A stretch of DNA of 15,490 nt from the NCBI GenBank assembly GCA_002412795.1, contig DHVS01000023.1, positions 1-15,490 of the forward strand, read 5' to 3'. Below the pieces are notes generated by a model. It was not told where the DNA came from, made no database searches, and saw only the letters and a list, made by a program, of their open reading frames with translations. Position 1 is the stretch's first letter; every line of letters begins with the position of its first letter. The stretch is from a bacterium UBP2_UBA5202 (GTDB taxonomy: Bacteria > Edwardsbacteria > AC1 > EtOH8). Shown one piece after another: positions 13,483 to 15,490 of this stretch. Position numbers and translations under genes: made by a program.

Positions 13483-15318
13483 ATGAAACTGAAGAACATT
13501 GTTATGGCGTTGGGCCTGCTGGCTGTGGCCGCGGTTTCCTTTGCCATGCCGCCCCGGGAAGGAATCAAGGAACCCTCCTGGGTAATAGATGCCAGAAAAG
13601 CCGGCATGGACAGCCCCAAAGACGGTTTGATCCAGCAATTACGGGCTAAAGATGCTTCCGCTAAAATCAGCGGCAGCCGCTCTTATCCGGTGGTCATCGG
13701 TTATTTTACCGACACCGCCAGCACCTATACTAGGGATACCATCCAATTAAGGTTGTTCAACACCGGTACAAATGTGATGTCGGTGAACAACTATTACCGT
13801 GATATGTCGTACAATGCCATGAGCTGTTCAGGCAGCGTAACTTCTTGGGTGAACAGCGGGCACACTTTGGCGTATTTTGGCAACGGCAATAATGGGTTGA
13901 CCACCAGTGACACCATCCAGAGCGCTTATGGTTTCATCAAACATACACTGGTCGCTTGCGATGCGGCGGTTGACTTCTCTGATCCAGCCTACGACCAGAA
14001 CAGCGACGGCTATGTGGACGTTTTATGGGTGGTGCATGCCGGGCGTGGCGGCGAAGAGGGAAGCGCAAATGATATTTGGTCACACAGCTGGCAACTAACC
14101 TACTGGAGAAGCGGGGCGGGTAAAATATTTACCACCAACGATCCCAGGCCGGGCTATGCCGGGCAGTACATGAAAATTGACAAATACATCATTATGCCGG
14201 AAAAAACCCTGTACGCCGATAACAACCCCTCCACGGTGGACCTGATTGGCTGCGGCGTGTTCTGCCACGAGTTCGGCCATGCCTTAGGCCTGCCCGACCT
14301 TTATGACGTGGCGCTGGCCTCGAACGGGATAGAGGGCCAGGGGTTGGGCCTGTTCTCGCTGATGGCGGCCGGATCATGGGGCGGCAACTATGGCAGCGGG
14401 GGACGCCCGGTGGCACTGGACCTGTGGTGCCGCCGCTACTTGGGCTGGGCCAGCCCCATCAGGGTCACCAACAACAACCGGTACACGGTCAAGAGCATAA
14501 TGGGCACCTCCGACAGCAGCAGCTACAAACTGGCTCGGCTGGGCTCCGACACCACCAAGCAGTACTGGCTGATAGAGAACCGCTACAAGAACCAGCAGGG
14601 ACCGGTCAGCGGGGTCCGCTGGGACTCCTTGATGTACGGTTCGGTCGGGGGCCTGCTGATCTACCACATAGACACCACCTACACCAGCGGCACCTATTTC
14701 ACCACCAACCACGTCAATAGCAATTCCACCAACGGCACCAACCGCAACCGGCCCTATGGCGTGGCACTGGAAGAGACCGATATGACCAGCGCTGGGTATC
14801 GCTCCGAGCTTTGGAATTCCACCAATTACGGGGAGGCGGTGGACGTCTGGAACAGCGGCACACAGACCAGTTTTGACAGTACCGGGACGGCCTATCCCGT
14901 CACCTATCTTAACGGGACAGATTCCACCACCGGCGGGGCCCATACCATGACCGCCGTCCGGGCCATCCCGGCGGCCTCGGCCGCCATGGCCTGCAGCATG
15001 TTCGTAGCCGTTCCCACCGGGGTGGAGGGCCAGCCCCAGGCCGGCCCGATACCGGAGGCCTTCGTACTCGGCAACGCATACCCCAACCCGGCCAAGGGCC
15101 AGGTAACCATCAGCTACCAGCTTCCCCAGGCCGGCCGGGCCACCATGGAGATCTACAACATGCTGGGCCAGACGGTGCAGAAGTTCGACCTGGGCTATCA
15201 GCCGGCCGGAACCCACAGCCTGAACTGGAATTCATCGCAACAGGTCCAGGGGGTATATTTCTACCGCCTCCAGTCCGGAGACTTTAGCAGCACCAAGAAA
15301 TTAGTGTTGGTGAAGTAA
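13483..15318 (+). CDS. Secreted M6-family metalloprotease with type IX sorting tail
   Basis: A 611-residue protein with a signal peptide (about 1-21, KNIVMALGLLAVAAVSFA). The catalytic domain starts near 68 (YPVVIGYFTDT). It has DQNSDGYVDVLWVVHAGRG (calcium-like DxNxDG, 171-176), the zinc motif HEFGHALGLPD (262-272; His262, Glu263, His266, Asp272) and a Met-turn-like FSLMAAGSWGG. This is the immune-inhibitor-A type M6 peptidase pattern. The C-terminus (about 525-611) is a T9SS type A/FlgD-like domain beginning FVLGNAYPNPAKGQVTISYQLP and ending YFYRLQSGDFSSTKKLVLVK. In Bacteroidetes this tail directs export across the outer membrane by the Por system and surface attachment. No Por genes are in the window. 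The gene has its own promoter. Its first third is clearly poorer in GC than the rest. The substrate is unknown. Confidence 0.92.
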   Translation: MKLKNIVMALGLLAVAAVSFAMPPREGIKEPSWVIDARKAGMDSPKDGLIQQLRAKDASAKISGSRSYPVVIGYFTDTASTYTRDTIQLRLFNTGTNVMSVNNYYRDMSYNAMSCSGSVTSWVNSGHTLAYFGNGNNGLTTSDTIQSAYGFIKHTLVACDAAVDFSDPAYDQNSDGYVDVLWVVHAGRGGEEGSANDIWSHSWQLTYWRSGAGKIFTTNDPRPGYAGQYMKIDKYIIMPEKTLYADNNPSTVDLIGCGVFCHEFGHALGLPDLYDVALASNGIEGQGLGLFSLMAAGSWGGNYGSGGRPVALDLWCRRYLGWASPIRVTNNNRYTVKSIMGTSDSSSYKLARLGSDTTKQYWLIENRYKNQQGPVSGVRWDSLMYGSVGGLLIYHIDTTYTSGTYFTTNHVNSNSTNGTNRNRPYGVALEETDMTSAGYRSELWNSTNYGEAVDVWNSGTQTSFDSTGTAYPVTYLNGTDSTTGGAHTMTAVRAIPAASAAMACSMFVAVPTGVEGQPQAGPIPEAFVLGNAYPNPAKGQVTISYQLPQAGRATMEIYNMLGQTVQKFDLGYQPAGTHSLNWNSSQQVQGVYFYRLQSGDFSSTKKLVLVK

Positions 15319-15490
15319 CTGCCGGAGTGTCTTAACCGGGCGCTGGCTTCGACACAGGCTCAGCCGAAGGATCCCCGCAGATCGTGCGGATTGCTCACTA
15401 AAAAATATTAAAAAATTAATTTCTTACCAGATCAGCAACAAACGGCAATAAACGGAAAATAATATTTTTTAACTTGCAATTCCCTGTGGT
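15319..15490. other. Non-coding tail after the protease gene
   Basis: 172 nt with no gene. Near the start is CTTCG (15347-15351) paired with CGAAG (15365-15369) around ACACAGGCTCAGC, a likely degenerate dispersed repeat. A weak stem CCGCA / TGCGG (15375-15389) follows. The remainder is strongly AT-rich (AAATTAATTT at 15413-15422). No clear terminator or promoter is recognised. Confidence 0.6.

Noticed and set aside
1..15490. CRISPR array, tRNA, rRNA, riboswitch, toxin-antitoxin or defence island
   Set aside because: I saw no regularly spaced repeats, no tRNA or rRNA signatures and no defence-type genes. The palindromes found are isolated spacer elements.

Overview
The window is a GC-rich (roughly 60%) stretch of bacterial chromosome with every recognisable gene on the + strand. 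The gene content points to a diderm bacterium. It has LPS-transport proteins (LptC and LptA/OstA types), two lipoproteins, and a secreted protease ending in a Bacteroidetes-style type IX (Por) sorting domain. GC content, T9SS-like tail, sigma-54, HPr kinase and a GH57 glucanotransferase together suggest an uncultured or candidate-phylum lineage near the FCB/TA06-Edwardsbacteria/WOR-3/Zixibacteria group. That placement is inference from gene content and is not proven.

Layout. (1) 1-223: the 3' end of an ISL3-type insertion sequence, whose probable right end stops about 10 bp before the next gene. (2) 234-3276: lptC, an lptA/ostA-like gene and rpoN, overlapping by 4 nt at each junction. (3) 3417-5647: lipA, hpf and hprK. 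(4) 5737-6378: a CsgG/LpoB-like lipoprotein. (5) 6379-6614: a non-coding spacer with a MITE/REP-like palindromic element. (6) 6615-10742: a GH57 4-alpha-glucanotransferase, HPr (ptsH) and enzyme I (ptsI), tightly packed. (7) 10896-11993: a DegT/DnrJ/EryC1 sugar aminotransferase. (8) 12059-13375: rarA/mgsA, a recombination-factor AAA+ ATPase. (9) 13404-15318: a near-consensus sigma-70-type promoter driving a secreted M6-family metalloprotease. (10) 15319-15490: an AT-rich tail with no gene.

How the genes fit together. In many proteobacteria the order is lptC-lptA-lptB-rpoN-hpf, followed by PTS-Ntr genes or by hprK, rapZ, HPr and EI. Here the same backbone (lptC, lptA, rpoN, hpf, hprK, HPr, EI) is visible in order. 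However, lptB is missing between lptA and rpoN, no rapZ or EIIA gene is present, and lipA, a lipoprotein gene and a GH57 enzyme gene sit inside it. HPr has both His15 (the EI site) and Ser46 (the HPrK site). HPrK, HPr and EI are all present but no sugar-transporting EII is in the window. This suggests a regulatory phosphorelay, possibly tied to alpha-glucan (glycogen/maltodextrin) metabolism because the GH57 gene overlaps ptsH.

Most non-coding spacers carry a short repeat or palindrome: 4638-4665, 5669-5703, 6419-6549, 10771-10855 and 11992-12037. Such spacers are typical of genomes rich in small dispersed repeats. I do not see a clearly novel defence or mobile system. The points most worth a second look are the IS junction at lptC, the rearranged rpoN/PTS cluster, the palindromic element at 6419-6549 and the composition step inside the protease gene.
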